Source: Chloroflexota bacterium
GTDB taxonomy: Bacteria; Chloroflexota; Anaerolineae; Anaerolineales; Anaerolineaceae
Assembly (NCBI GenBank): GCA_029561345.1
Contig: JAKQJC010000016.1
Location: forward strand, 62,001 to 126,000
Length of the DNA stretch: 64,000 nucleotides
Reading direction: 5' to 3'
Positions within the stretch are counted from its first letter, which is position 1. Each line of letters opens with the position of its first letter. Of the stretch, positions 14,947-24,293 are shown in pieces. The notes below the pieces were generated by a model that was not told the DNA's origin, ran no database searches, and saw only the letters and a program-made list of their open reading frames with translations. The position numbers and the translations under genes are program-made.

Positions 14947-16860
14947 ATGAGCAAAATTATTGGAATTGACCTCGGAACCACCAACAGCGTGGTATCAATT
15001 ATGGAAGGTGGAGATCCTGTGGTGATCACCACAGCTGAAGGCTCTCGCCTGCTCCCTTCTGTGGTTGGTTTTAGCAAAAACAATGAACGGCTGGTGGGCG
15101 TCACTGCCAAGCGCCAGGCCGTGGTCAACCCCGAAAACACCATTTTCTCCATCAAGCGTTTCATGGGCCGCCGCTACGACGACGTGGAACAGGAACGCAA
15201 GATGGTGCCTTACAGCGTGGTGCGCGGCTCCGCCGGCGATGCCCGGGTGAAAATTCCCGCCACCGGCCGCGAATACACCCCGCAGGAAATTTCGGCCATG
15301 ATTTTGGCCAAGCTGAAAGCCGATGCCGAAGCCTACCTGGGCGAAACGGTCACCCAGGCGGTCATCACCGTGCCGGCCTATTTCAATGACAGCCAGCGCC
15401 AGGCCACCAAAGATGCCGGCAAGATTGCTGGCCTGGAAGTGCTGCGCATCATCAACGAACCCACCGCTTCAGCTCTGGCCTACGGCCTTGACAAGAAGAA
15501 AAACGAAATCATCCTCGTTTTCGACCTGGGCGGCGGCACCTTCGATGTCTCGCTGCTTGAAGTGGGCGAAGGCGTGGTGGAAGTGAAATCCACCAACGGC
15601 GATACCCACCTGGGCGGCGACGACTGGGATGAAGTGATTGTCAACTGGGCGGCCGATGAATTCCAGCGCGACAACGGCATTGACCTGCGCAAGGACCGCC
15701 AGGCCCTGCAGCGCCTGCGCGAAGCCGCTGAAAAAGCCAAAATTGAGCTTTCATCGCTGATGGAAACCGAAATCAACCTGCCCTATATCACCGCTGATGC
15801 CAACGGCCCCAAGCACCTGGTGATCAAGCTGAACCGCGCCCGCTTTGAACAGATGACCGCGCACCTGCTGCAGCGCTGCCGCACCCCCTTTGAGGCGGCT
15901 CTGCGCGACGGCGGCGTGAGTGCCTCCAAAATTGACGAAGTGGTGCTGGTGGGCGGCTCCACCCGCATGCCCATGGTTCAGGAACTGGTGCGCAGCCTGG
16001 TGGGCAAAGAGCCCTGCAAGGGCGTGAACCCCGATGAAGTGGTCGCCGTCGGCGCGGCCATTCAGGGCGGCGTGCTCTCTGGCGATGTCAAAGACCTGCT
16101 GCTCCTCGATGTGACGCCCCTTTCGCTGGGCGTGGAAACCATGGGCGGCGTGATGACCCCCCTCATCCAGCGCAACACCACCATCCCGGTGCGCAAAACC
16201 GAGACCTTCTCGACGGCTGATGACAACCAGACCGCCGTGGATATCCATGTGCTGCAGGGTGAGCGCCCCATGGCCGCCGATAACATGCACCTGGGCCGCT
16301 TCCGCCTGGATGGCATTCCCCCGGCGCCGCGCGGCCTGCCGCAAATCGAGGTGACCTTCGATATCGACGCCAACGGCATTTTGAATGTCACCGCGCGCGA
16401 TAAAGCCACCAACCGCGAACAAAAAGTGGTCATCACTGCCTCAACCAACCTGAACAAGAGCGAAATTGACCGCATGGTCGCCGAAGCTCAAAGCAACCAG
16501 GCCGCCGATGCCCGCCGCAAGGACCTGGCCGAAGCCCACAACCAGGCCGACGGCACCCTTTATCAGGCAGAAAAATCACTGCGCGACCTGGGCGACAAGG
16601 TGCCCGCAGATGTGCGCAGCAGCGTGGAAAGCAAGATCAGCGACCTGCGCAACGCCATGAACAGCGACGATCCGGCCAAACTGCGCAGCCTCACCCAGGC
16701 TTTGCAGCAAGAAATGAGCAAGATTGGCCAGCAGATGTACGGACAGCCGCAGGGCCAGCCGCAATACGGCGCCCCTGCCGGCAGCGGTCCGATGCCGGAA
16801 CCGCCTTCCTCCAGCGGCCCGCAGGGTGATGTGGTGGATGGTGAATTCCGCGAAGCATAA
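14947..16860 (+). CDS. dnaK: Chaperone protein DnaK (Hsp70)
   Basis: 637 residues from ATG 14947, chosen for the GAAGGAG site 6 nt upstream; the frame opens slightly earlier at GTG 14932. Nucleotide-binding domain motifs [27 protein letters not shown] and [10 protein letters not shown], then the substrate-binding beta domain from about 385 and a helical lid. The tail ends [11 protein letters not shown] rather than EEVD-like. Monocistronic: neither grpE nor dnaJ adjoins it; the nearest J-protein gene is at 26220. Confidence 0.97.
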   Translation: MSKIIGIDLGTTNSVVSIMEGGDPVVITTAEGSRLLPSVVGFSKNNERLVGVTAKRQAVVNPENTIFSIKRFMGRRYDDVEQERKMVPYSVVRGSAGDARVKIPATGREYTPQEISAMILAKLKADAEAYLGETVTQAVITVPAYFNDSQRQATKDAGKIAGLEVLRIINEPTASALAYGLDKKKNEIILVFDLGGGTFDVSLLEVGEGVVEVKSTNGDTHLGGDDWDEVIVNWAADEFQRDNGIDLRKDRQALQRLREAAEKAKIELSSLMETEINLPYITADANGPKHLVIKLNRARFEQMTAHLLQRCRTPFEAALRDGGVSASKIDEVVLVGGSTRMPMVQELVRSLVGKEPCKGVNPDEVVAVGAAIQGGVLSGDVKDLLLLDVTPLSLGVETMGGVMTPLIQRNTTIPVRKTETFSTADDNQTAVDIHVLQGERPMAADNMHLGRFRLDGIPPAPRGLPQIEVTFDIDANGILNVTARDKATNREQKVVITASTNLNKSEIDRMVAEAQSNQAADARRKDLAEAHNQADGTLYQAEKSLRDLGDKVPADVRSSVESKISDLRNAMNSDDPAKLRSLTQALQQEMSKIGQQMYGQPQGQPQYGAPAGSGPMPEPPSSSGPQGDVVDGEFREA

Positions 16861-16882
16861 GAGACTGAAAGGGGGATAACGG

Positions 16883-16927
16883 CAGGCCTCCGGGTGTTCA
16901 AAAAACCCCGCGAGGCCTGTTTTTTTA
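16883..16927 (+). terminator. Terminator of dnaK
   Basis: CAGGCCTC (16883-16890) pairs with GAGGCCTG (16912-16919), with an inner CGGG/CCCG helix, followed by T7. Confidence 0.85.
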
Positions 16928-16954
16928 ACGCGCTGTTTTGCCATTAAAACCACC

Positions 16955-16982
16955 ACAGGGCCGAATTTTGGTCCGGCCCTGT
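16955..16982 (-). terminator. Terminator of the phosphohexomutase gene
   Basis: 9-bp stem (16955-16963 with 16974-16982); on the minus strand it is followed by GGTGGTTTT, a weak T-run. Confidence 0.5.
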
Positions 16983-16994
16983 TGATGACATGTT

Positions 16995-18455
16995 TTATAC
17001 CACGCTGTGGGCAACTTCCTCGCCGTACCCCAGCAAGGCGTTGACCATCTCCTGGGAGCGCCCCTCGGCATACACCCGCAGCACCGGCTCGGTGCCCGAC
17101 GGGCGAATCAGCAGCCAGGAGTCATCGGCCATGATGTACTTGACGCCATCCACCGTGTAAACCTCGCTGATGGTTTCACCGCCAATGCTGGCCGGGGCGT
17201 CGTCCACCAGTTTCTGGGTCATCTGGCTCTTGGCCACCGGGCGGTTCAGGCGCATATCCTTGCGTTCATAAAAGACCGGGCCAACGTCCTTCTGCAGGGC
17301 TTCCACCATTTCGTACAGGCTGGTTTTGTAGGCCGCCACCATTTCGATGATTAGCAAAGCCATCAGAATGCCGTCGCCTTCAGGAATGTGCCCTTTGAAG
17401 GAGATGCCGCCCGATTCTTCGCCGCCGATGAGCACATCTTCTTTGAGCATATGATCGGCAATATGGTTAAACCCGACCGGCGTTTCATAAACGGTCAGGC
17501 CGTAGCGCCTGGCCAGGCGGTCAATCATGCGGGTGGTCGAAACCGTGCGCACCACCGAACCGGTCCACTTGCGCTTTTCATAGAGGTATTTCAGGGCCAG
17601 CGCCATGATCTTGTGCGGATCCACAAAATTGCCGCGTTCGTCCATCGCGCCAATGCGGTCGGCGTCGCCATCGGTGGCCAGGCCAAAATGGCCCATGCCC
17701 ATGCTGATGGCGCCGGCCAGGGCGCCCAGGTAGCGGCCAATGGGTTCGGGGTGCACCCCGCCAAAGCCGGGGTTCAATTCACCGCGAATTTCCGCCACCT
17801 CGCAGCCGGTGCCCTGCAGCATGGTGCGGATCACGCCGCGGCCCGAGCCGTACATTGAATCCACCACCACGCGCTGGGGGTTGTCGGCAATAATGTCAAA
17901 GTTGATCACCTTGCGCAGGCCCTCGCCGTAAGCCAGCTGCGGGTTGAAGCGCTGGATCATGCCAATTTCACGCGCCTTGTCGTAATCCATTAAATTGGGG
18001 CCGCGGCTCTTGTTCTCGTTATCGTTCAGATACACTTCCACATCATGGCACTGCTCGGGCAAAGCCGAACCGCCGTAAGCCGCCTTCAATTTGACGCCGT
18101 TGTAACGCGGAGCATTGTGCGAAGCGGTGATCATCACGCCGCCAATGGCATTTAATGCCTTCACGTTGTAAGAAATGGACGGCGTGGGAGCGTCGGCCTG
18201 GCTCAAATAGACCGAGTAGCCGTTGGCGGCCATCACCCGCGCCACATCCTGGGCATAGCGGTCCGAAAGGAAGCGGGTGTCGAAGCCGACCACAATTTTG
18301 CGCGGATCAGCCGGCTGGTCGGTGGCATAGCCGTTGTTCCACTTGGCCGAAGCCATGGCATCGGCAATGGCCTGGGTGACCATGCGCAAGTTATGGAAGG
18401 TAAAGGTATCAGATATGACGGCGCGCCAGCCGTCGGTGCCAAAGTGAATGGTCAT
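16995..18455 (-). CDS. Phosphoglucomutase/phosphomannomutase family protein
   Basis: 486 residues. Begins with FGTDGWRAVI, has the phospho-serine loop TASHNAPRYNGVK, the Mg-binding DGDADRIG loop, the sugar-binding GGEESGGI and the phosphate-binding RPSGTEP: all four domains of the alpha-D-phosphohexomutase superfamily. It interconverts hexose 1- and 6-phosphates; glucose versus mannose preference cannot be told. AAGGAG site before the ATG. The DUF389/SH3 gene lies 35 nt upstream and may be in the same transcript. Confidence 0.93.
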   Translation of the reverse strand: MTIHFGTDGWRAVISDTFTFHNLRMVTQAIADAMASAKWNNGYATDQPADPRKIVVGFDTRFLSDRYAQDVARVMAANGYSVYLSQADAPTPSISYNVKALNAIGGVMITASHNAPRYNGVKLKAAYGGSALPEQCHDVEVYLNDNENKSRGPNLMDYDKAREIGMIQRFNPQLAYGEGLRKVINFDIIADNPQRVVVDSMYGSGRGVIRTMLQGTGCEVAEIRGELNPGFGGVHPEPIGRYLGALAGAISMGMGHFGLATDGDADRIGAMDERGNFVDPHKIMALALKYLYEKRKWTGSVVRTVSTTRMIDRLARRYGLTVYETPVGFNHIADHMLKEDVLIGGEESGGISFKGHIPEGDGILMALLIIEMVAAYKTSLYEMVEALQKDVGPVFYERKDMRLNRPVAKSQMTQKLVDDAPASIGGETISEVYTVDGVKYIMADDSWLLIRPSGTEPVLRVYAEGRSQEMVNALLGYGEEVAHSVV

Positions 18456-18490
18456 AAACTGTAAAAATCTCCTTGAGGAGGGAATAGGCC

Positions 18491-19708
18491 CTAACGAGCC
18501 GGAGTGGAAGTTGCGATGGCTTTCGAAATAAGCGACTGCACCACCCAGCCTTTGATACCGTCGCTGGTCATCACCAATGCCCAGGTGACCTCGCCTTCCT
18601 GCGCGGTTTCAGGTAAAAGCTGCAGCATGGTGCCGGCCCAGGGCCAGGCCAGCGGCCGGCCGGTGGCTTTCGGTTCTGCCCGAATCACCGCGCCGTTTTC
18701 CGAACTGACCACCACCCAGACCGGCGTTGGCACTGGCGTGGGGGTGAGGGTGGGGGTGGCGCTGGGCACCGGCGTGAGCGTGGGGGTGGCGCTGGGCAGC
18801 GGGGTGTGGGTGGGCGGCAGAGGGGTGTGGGTGGGCGGCGGCGGGGTCAGCGTGATGGTGGGGGTGAGCGTGGGGGTCAAGGTGGGCGTGCGCGTGGGCA
18901 GGGCCAGCTGCTGTTCAATGGCCGTGCTGAAGCTGGTAATGCCGATCAGAAGCACCAGGCTGGCCAGCAGAATGCTGCTGCCCAGGGTGTAGCCAAACAC
19001 AGAAAGGGGTTTGAGGCCCATCAGGGCCAGGGTGATGGTGCCCGCCAGCACCACCCAGGTGAGATAAACCACGAACATCAACAGCCCGTCGGGCCACAGG
19101 TGCGGCGAAGCGCTGGCCAGGCCAAAACCGGCGCAGCCCAACGGCAGGAAAAGCTCGTAAGCCAGGGCGGCCGCTGCCAGCGGAGGGCGGTTGCTGGGCG
19201 CCTTCACCAGCGCAGCCGTGGTCCACACGGTGGCAATGGTCAGCACGAGCACATCCGGCCAGCTCATCTGCACATGGCGAACGGCTTCCGTCATCGGCTG
19301 GAGGCCCAGCGGCCAGAAGGGCTGCGCCCATCCGGCAACCATGCCGCCAAAGAAAAAGAGCGCTCCGCCAATCAATGTGCCCCCCAGCACCTGGCCGAAG
19401 AAGCGCGCCGAGCCAATGAGGGTGGCCAGCGAAAGGCCGATCACCGGTGCCAAAAAAGGCGCCACCAGGGCCGCCAGCAGGAAGCCCACCGGCAGGTCCA
19501 TCAGAATGGCCACGCCCAGAAGGAGCCCGCCCATCAGCGACAGGACAAAGAAGTCGAAAGAGGGGGAAAGGCTGTGCGCCAGCTCGTTGAGGAAAGCCGT
19601 GCGGTCATCCAGTTCACGCGGCACAATCAGCCGCCGGTCGCGGCGGCGGCGGGCCGGGGGCAGGTTTTGAGGGTCATCAGGAATGGATTCGCTGGTGGGC
19701 AAACTCAT
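18491..19708 (-). CDS. DUF389-like membrane protein with Thr-Pro stalk and SH3-like domain
   Basis: 405 residues. Residues about 50-265 hold several hydrophobic helices with PVGFLLAALVAPFLAPVIGL, the DUF389 (TIGR00341-like) pattern. A Thr-Pro-rich stalk of about 60 residues follows, with repeated TPTLTPT and HTPLPPT units, then a C-terminal SH3-like region (VWVVVSSENGAVIRAEP...GWVVQSLI). The stalk and SH3b module are likely outside the membrane, suggesting cell-wall contact. No clear ribosome site precedes the ATG. Function unknown. Confidence 0.75.
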   Translation of the reverse strand: MSLPTSESIPDDPQNLPPARRRRDRRLIVPRELDDRTAFLNELAHSLSPSFDFFVLSLMGGLLLGVAILMDLPVGFLLAALVAPFLAPVIGLSLATLIGSARFFGQVLGGTLIGGALFFFGGMVAGWAQPFWPLGLQPMTEAVRHVQMSWPDVLVLTIATVWTTAALVKAPSNRPPLAAAALAYELFLPLGCAGFGLASASPHLWPDGLLMFVVYLTWVVLAGTITLALMGLKPLSVFGYTLGSSILLASLVLLIGITSFSTAIEQQLALPTRTPTLTPTLTPTITLTPPPPTHTPLPPTHTPLPSATPTLTPVPSATPTLTPTPVPTPVWVVVSSENGAVIRAEPKATGRPLAWPWAGTMLQLLPETAQEGEVTWALVMTSDGIKGWVVQSLISKAIATSTPAR

Positions 19709-19745
19709 AACGCAGTTATCATCTCAGCCAGAGGGTTTTCGTACC

Positions 19746-19772
19746 TTGATTGGGCATGTTTCCAATTATAAT
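19746..19772 (+). promoter_or_regulatory. Promoter of the BMP-like lipoprotein gene
   Basis: TTGATT (19746-19751), 15-nt spacer, perfect TATAAT (19767-19772), 40 nt before the ATG. It lies in the divergent gap with the DUF389-like gene. Confidence 0.55.
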
Positions 19773-19812
19773 ACAGGTCAGACAAAAAGCACCGTCCTGG
19801 AGAGAAAAAGAC

Positions 19813-20838
19813 ATGAAACGAACCCTGATTTACCTGGCTGTTCTGCTGGTTTTCCTGCTGAGCGCCTGTGCAAACCCCAATCCCACCGCAGCCAACCCCA
19901 CTGCGCCTGCCGGCACCCGGCCGCCCACCCAGGCCGTTGAACCCACCCTGCCGCCGGCCACCCCCACTGCCCCGCAACCCACCGCCACCCCGCGCCCTGC
20001 CGTGGCGTTGCTGGTCATTCCCGCTGGCGCCGATCCGGCCCTGGTCTCCATCCTCGAAGTGGAAGCCCGCGACCTGGCCGCTGCCGATGGGCTGGAGCTT
20101 CGCGTGCTGCCGGCCCTCACCCAGGCCGACCTGCAGGTTAAGCCGCGCCTGGTGGTGGCCCTGGCACCCCTGCCCGACCTGCCTGCCCTGGCCGCCGCCG
20201 CCCCTGAGGTGCAGTTTATCGCTGCCGGCATGGATGACCTGAACCCCGCAGCCAACCTCACGCTGATTCGCGGGAGTTATCTGGAAAACCAGGCCTTTCT
20301 GGCCGGTTACATTGCCGCCGTCATCACCCCCGACTGGCGCGCCGGTACCCTGGATACGGACCCGGCTGCCCGCACAGCCTTTTTGAACGGCGCGCGCTAT
20401 TTCTGCGGCCTGTGCAAACCCGCCTACCCGCCTTTTTTCAATTACCCCCAGGTCTCCACCGAGGGGCTGAGCGGAGCCCAGGCTGCCGATGACCTGATTG
20501 CAAAGGCCGTGAGCACTGCCTTTATCCCGCCGGCGCAGAGCAGCCCCGAAACCCTGGCCGCTCTGGCCAAAGCCGGGGTGAATCTCATCGGCGGGCAGGC
20601 TCCCTCTGACGAGCTGCGCCCGTATTGGGTGGCCACCCTGCGCGTGGATGCGGGGGCGGCCCTGCGCCAGGCCTGGGCTGAGGCCGCTGCCGGACGCGGC
20701 GGCGGAGAATACCGCCCGGGGTTGATCCTGGACGACCTGGAGTCTGGCCTGCTGAACCCGGCCCGCCTGCGCCTGGTGGAACAGGTGCTGCAGGGGCTGC
20801 AGGATGGCAGCATCAACCCGGCAGCCGTGCCCGATTAG
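19813..20838 (+). CDS. BMP-family-like substrate-binding lipoprotein
   Basis: 341 residues from ATG 19813 (GGAGAGA site); the frame runs back to 19750 but that part holds the promoter. Signal peptide with lipobox LLSAC, a Pro/Thr-rich linker, then a periplasmic-binding fold: EVQFIAAGMDDLN, IRGSYLENQAFLAGYIAAVIT and the C-terminal DDLESGLLNPA resemble the Bmp/Med nucleoside-binding lipoproteins. No permease or ATPase genes adjoin it, so transport is uncertain; it could be an orphan sensor-type binding protein. Confidence 0.72.
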   Translation: MKRTLIYLAVLLVFLLSACANPNPTAANPTAPAGTRPPTQAVEPTLPPATPTAPQPTATPRPAVALLVIPAGADPALVSILEVEARDLAAADGLELRVLPALTQADLQVKPRLVVALAPLPDLPALAAAAPEVQFIAAGMDDLNPAANLTLIRGSYLENQAFLAGYIAAVITPDWRAGTLDTDPAARTAFLNGARYFCGLCKPAYPPFFNYPQVSTEGLSGAQAADDLIAKAVSTAFIPPAQSSPETLAALAKAGVNLIGGQAPSDELRPYWVATLRVDAGAALRQAWAEAAAGRGGGEYRPGLILDDLESGLLNPARLRLVEQVLQGLQDGSINPAAVPD

Positions 20839-20903
20839 CCCGCCCCGTTTTTTTTACCGCATAGAGCGGCACCAGTATCTCAACAACGAGCATAAACAAA
20901 CAC

Positions 20904-20944
20904 AAAAGCCCCCGAAAGCCGCGAAAAAGCTTTCGGGGGCTTTT
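20904..20944. terminator. Bidirectional terminator
   Basis: 16-bp perfect stem (20904-20919 with 20929-20944) flanked by AAAA and TTTT, between convergent genes. Confidence 0.92.
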
Positions 20945-20961
20945 GCTCATCATTTCATCAT

Positions 20962-21492
20962 TCATTCCAGGTTGAGATGGGGGCGCGCCCAAAACAGGCC
21001 CACCACCGATTTGGCATCTTCCATTTCCCCATGTTCAGCCAATTCATAGGCCTGCGCAAAAGGCATCATCTCCACTTTCAGATATTCATCGGCATCTGGC
21101 GGCAGAGGCGCTTCATACAGGTCCGTGGCCAGGTAAAAATAGAGATACTCGCTCGAATAGCCCGCCACCGGGTAAAGCCCGCCCAGGCGTTCCATATTGT
21201 GCGCGGCCATGCCGGTCTCTTCGCGCAGTTCGCGCCGGGCGCAGGTTTCGGGTTCTTCGCCTTCTTCCATCACGCCAGCTGGCAGTTCCAGCAGCTGGCG
21301 GCCGGCGCCCACGCGGTGCTGGCGCACAAAATAGACCATGCCGGCTTCATTCACCGCCACCACCGTCACCGCAGCAGCATGCTTGACCAGGTCATAGGCC
21401 TTGGTTTTGCCGTCCGGCAAACGCACCGGCACGCTCAACACATCAAAAGCGCGGCCGGAATACAATTTTTGACTTTGAAAATGATCGCTCAT
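20962..21492 (-). CDS. NUDIX hydrolase, ADP-ribose pyrophosphatase type
   Basis: 176 residues. The Nudix box is complete: GVMEEGEEPETCARRELREETG (first 20 shown by its key residues G..E.......REL.EE.G, about 73-94). The upstream RQHRVGAGRQLLELPAG matches ADP-ribose pyrophosphatases (YffH/NudF branch). It cleaves nucleoside diphosphate sugars such as ADP-ribose. Weak AAAGGT ribosome site. Monocistronic between two strong hairpins. Confidence 0.9.
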   Translation of the reverse strand: MSDHFQSQKLYSGRAFDVLSVPVRLPDGKTKAYDLVKHAAAVTVVAVNEAGMVYFVRQHRVGAGRQLLELPAGVMEEGEEPETCARRELREETGMAAHNMERLGGLYPVAGYSSEYLYFYLATDLYEAPLPPDADEYLKVEMMPFAQAYELAEHGEMEDAKSVVGLFWARPHLNLE

Positions 21493-21513
21493 CCGATATA
21501 CCTTTATAAATAC

Positions 21514-21546
21514 AAAAAGCGGGGGTGTTAGGGCCCCCGCTTTTTT
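21514..21546 (-). terminator. Hairpin between the NUDIX and LysM genes
   Basis: 12-bp stem (21514-21525 with 21534-21545). The LysM gene stops at 21559 on the minus strand and should end here. Confidence 0.85.
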
Positions 21547-21558
21547 GCGTCAATGGAT

Positions 21559-22233
21559 TCAGGGAATGTTCAGCGTCTGACCGGCGGTCAGGGTGTAGGG
21601 GCTCTGCAGGCTGTTGGCAGCGATGATATCTTCCGGCATCACATCGCCAAAGGCGCAGGCAATCTTGTTCACGGTATCGCCAGCCACCACGGTGTAAGAA
21701 ACCGGGTGGGCTTTCAGGCGGCGTTCGCCCACGTAATTGCCCGTGCCAGGGATCTTGAGGGTGAAGCCTTCGGCAAAATTGGACTGGGTGCGTGAAATGC
21801 CGTTCAGGTTCAGCAGTGCGTCCACATCAATGTTGTAGCGCCGGGCAATGCAGTAGGGGTGCTCGCCCTTCTGCAGGGAATAGGTGGTTGGGCGCACCGG
21901 AGCCGTGGTGACCACCACCACCGGAGCCTGGGTGGGTTCCGGCTGAGGAACGGCGGTGGGTTCAGGCTGAGGCGCTGCGGTGGGCTGCACTTCCACAACG
22001 GGAGTGGCCTGAGGTTCCACCACTGCCGCTGTCGGCTGAACGCCGGAGGGCAGGGCAGCCGCGGTGGCCGTCAGGGCCTGGATGTTTTTCATGGTGTCAT
22101 TGCTCACCGGAGTGGGGAAAGGGACGTTATCCGCCGTGGGAACCACCGGGGCGGTTGCCGCAGCGCGTTCGCAGGCCGAAACGCCCATCAGCAAAACCAC
22201 CATCAGCAGCAAGATGTATCCATAACGCTTCAT
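21559..22233 (-). CDS. LysM-domain lipoprotein
   Basis: 224 residues. Lipobox GVSAC after the signal peptide, a Pro/Thr/Glu linker (residues about 55-105), then two LysM modules (TYSLQKGEHPYCIARRYNID... and SYTVVAGDTVNKIACAFGDV...). It is anchored in the membrane and probably binds peptidoglycan. Two Cys, one in each LysM module, may form disulfides. AAGGAG site. Monocistronic. Confidence 0.88.
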   Translation of the reverse strand: MKRYGYILLLMVVLLMGVSACERAAATAPVVPTADNVPFPTPVSNDTMKNIQALTATAAALPSGVQPTAAVVEPQATPVVEVQPTAAPQPEPTAVPQPEPTQAPVVVVTTAPVRPTTYSLQKGEHPYCIARRYNIDVDALLNLNGISRTQSNFAEGFTLKIPGTGNYVGERRLKAHPVSYTVVAGDTVNKIACAFGDVMPEDIIAANSLQSPYTLTAGQTLNIP

Positions 22234-22310
22234 GAGTTTTTCTCCTTCTAAATGCCTTGTTTTCGAGATTAATTCTTTTTGATGGCTATCAAAATAGTAG
22301 CATAAGCCCT

Positions 22311-22329
22311 AAAAACCGTCAAGCGGTTT
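22311..22329 (-). terminator. Terminator of the kinase operon
   Basis: AAACCG-TCAAG-CGGTTT (22313-22329), with a T-run in the minus direction, 36 nt after the stop at 22365. Confidence 0.8.
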
Positions 22330-22364
22330 AGAATCCAATCGGTGCAACTTGCGTGCCAGCCGTC

Positions 22365-24272
22365 CTATTCAAGGCTGACGGTCACCGGCAGCACCACGGT
22401 GAAGGTGGTGCCCTGACCGGGAACCGAATCGACCCAAATGCGCCCCTGGTGGCTTTCAACAATCGATTTGACAATTGCCAGCCCCAGGCCTGTGCCGGTG
22501 GAGGTGGGCGGCACATTGCTGGCCCGGTAAAACTTATCAAAAATATGCGGCAAATCCAGTGTTGGAATGCCCAGGCCGGTATCGCTGACCTGGAAAATGA
22601 TCTGGTTGCCTTCCAGCCGGCCCTTCACCTGCACCCGCCCGCCATCGGGCGTGTATTTGACCGCATTGTCCACCAGGTTTTCCACCATCTGGCGTATTTG
22701 CCCCGGGTGGCCAAAAAATTGGGGAAAAGCCGGCGGCAGTTCGCACTCCATTTTCAGGCTTTTGTTAAGAATGCGCCCTTCAATTTCCTCGAGCACATAG
22801 CGCACAATGCCGCTCAATTCCACTGCTTCCTTGCGAATATCAAAACCCGATTCGATCCGTCCCAGGTTCAGCAGATCGTCAATCAGGGCAGTGATATTGT
22901 GGACGCTGGCCTGCACGCGGCGGATAAAATCACGCTGGATTTCATTCACCGGGCCCACCCGGTCAATCAGTTCCACATAGCCCAGAATGGCTGTCAGCGG
23001 CGAGCGCAGATCATGCGAAACGGTGCCAACAAATTCGCTCTTGATGCGGTCCAGGCGTTTAATATGGGTGATGTCGTGCATGGTGATCACCATGCCAATG
23101 GAAGGCACCGGTGCTGCCTGTACGGAATAGATGCAGCCGTTATCCAGCGCCACTTCGGCCCGGTTCTGCATTTCGGGATTGGCAATCAAATCCAGCAGCT
23201 CGGTCTGTTTGAAAATTTCCCCAACCGTTTTGCCCACCGGTTTGATGCCTTCCATTTCAAACATGAATGCATCATACGCTGTGGGGTTGAGCAAAAGCAC
23301 CTTCTTCTCATCATCAATCACAATCACCCCATCCTGAACGCTGGTAAAAATGGCTTCCATGCGGTTGCGTTCAATGGAGGTGAGAGCAAACACGCGGGCA
23401 TTTTCAATGGCCAGAACCGCGTAGCTGGCCAGAATGGATACCAGCTTCAGATCATGTTCGGTGAAAGACTCGCGTTTGATGCGGTTATCCACCCCCAGCA
23501 CCCCCATCACGCGGTCATTCTGGCGCAGCGGAACATAAATGAGGGAGTGCACCAGATACGAGGTTTTGATCTTTTTCGGCGCTTCTTCGTCCAGCAAAAT
23601 GGGCTGGCCCGTGCGCACCACCGACCCGGCCAGGCTGTCCTGCACAGGCAGGCGGAAGGTGTTGACAAAATCTTCATTAAAATTGCGAGCTGCGTGCATA
23701 TACAGTTCGCCGGTCGATTCATCCAGAAGCAGCAAACTGCCTTCTTCAGCCTTGGTCAGCGAAACACAGGCGTTCACCACCGTGCGCAGCACGCTGTCCA
23801 GATCCAGCGAGGCGATGATATCCCGCCCCAGGTTGAGCACCGTATCCAATTCCTGCGATTCGTCTTTTTTCGGCCCGGCCCCAGCAGCACAGACAGCCGC
23901 CAGCCGCTGGTAATGCTCCATGCCCTGCCTGACGGCGTTGATAATGAGATCAGGTGTGATGGGCGGAGAGAGAAAATCGGCCACTCCCAGGCGCATGGCC
24001 GTTTTCAACAAATCGGGATCATCCCGCTGGGCGATCATCAGCACCACGGTCATGGGGTATTTTTCACGCACCCAGCGCGCCAGTTCCATCCCGTTGGCAT
24101 CCGGCAGGTTCTGGTGCACCAGCACCATCTGCACCGGCTGGCGGGTGAGGGCAGCCACAGCCGCGCCAACCGAAGTGGCGCTGGCCGTGCGGTACTGCGC
24201 CGAGCTTAAAATACGCTCCAGCAGGTAAATCATCTGGGTATCGGGGGCAGCAATTAGAATGGACTCGTTCAT
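22365..24272 (-). CDS. Hybrid sensor kinase with pseudo-receiver, GAF and PAS domains
   Basis: 635 residues, no membrane segment. Order: receiver-like domain (1-120), GAF (about 145-300), PAS (about 305-410), HisKA with an intact H-box SHDLRSPLTAILGY (about 412), and HATPase with N-box (MVENLVDNAVKY), VSDTGLGIP and GTGLGLAI. The receiver has lost its phosphate site: the phospho-Asp is His (VLVHQNLP), the acidic pair is gone (IAAPD) and the Lys is Pro (LSPPI). So the kinase should be active while its own receiver cannot be phosphorylated. It lies 22 nt after the partner gene at 24294. Confidence 0.9.
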   Translation of the reverse strand: MNESILIAAPDTQMIYLLERILSSAQYRTASATSVGAAVAALTRQPVQMVLVHQNLPDANGMELARWVREKYPMTVVLMIAQRDDPDLLKTAMRLGVADFLSPPITPDLIINAVRQGMEHYQRLAAVCAAGAGPKKDESQELDTVLNLGRDIIASLDLDSVLRTVVNACVSLTKAEEGSLLLLDESTGELYMHAARNFNEDFVNTFRLPVQDSLAGSVVRTGQPILLDEEAPKKIKTSYLVHSLIYVPLRQNDRVMGVLGVDNRIKRESFTEHDLKLVSILASYAVLAIENARVFALTSIERNRMEAIFTSVQDGVIVIDDEKKVLLLNPTAYDAFMFEMEGIKPVGKTVGEIFKQTELLDLIANPEMQNRAEVALDNGCIYSVQAAPVPSIGMVITMHDITHIKRLDRIKSEFVGTVSHDLRSPLTAILGYVELIDRVGPVNEIQRDFIRRVQASVHNITALIDDLLNLGRIESGFDIRKEAVELSGIVRYVLEEIEGRILNKSLKMECELPPAFPQFFGHPGQIRQMVENLVDNAVKYTPDGGRVQVKGRLEGNQIIFQVSDTGLGIPTLDLPHIFDKFYRASNVPPTSTGTGLGLAIVKSIVESHQGRIWVDSVPGQGTTFTVVLPVTVSLE

Positions 24273-24293
24273 ACCCTTTTCCGTCGCTTATCA

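Noticed and set aside
18730-18900. Tandem DNA repeat array
   Set aside because: The repetitive sequence encodes the Thr-Pro stalk of the 18491-19708 protein; likewise 52800-52990 encodes the stalk of the 52058 lipoprotein.
22353-24209. 618-codon open frame on the plus strand
   Set aside because: Antisense to the sensor kinase gene, which has recognisable domains; no ribosome site or promoter supports it.
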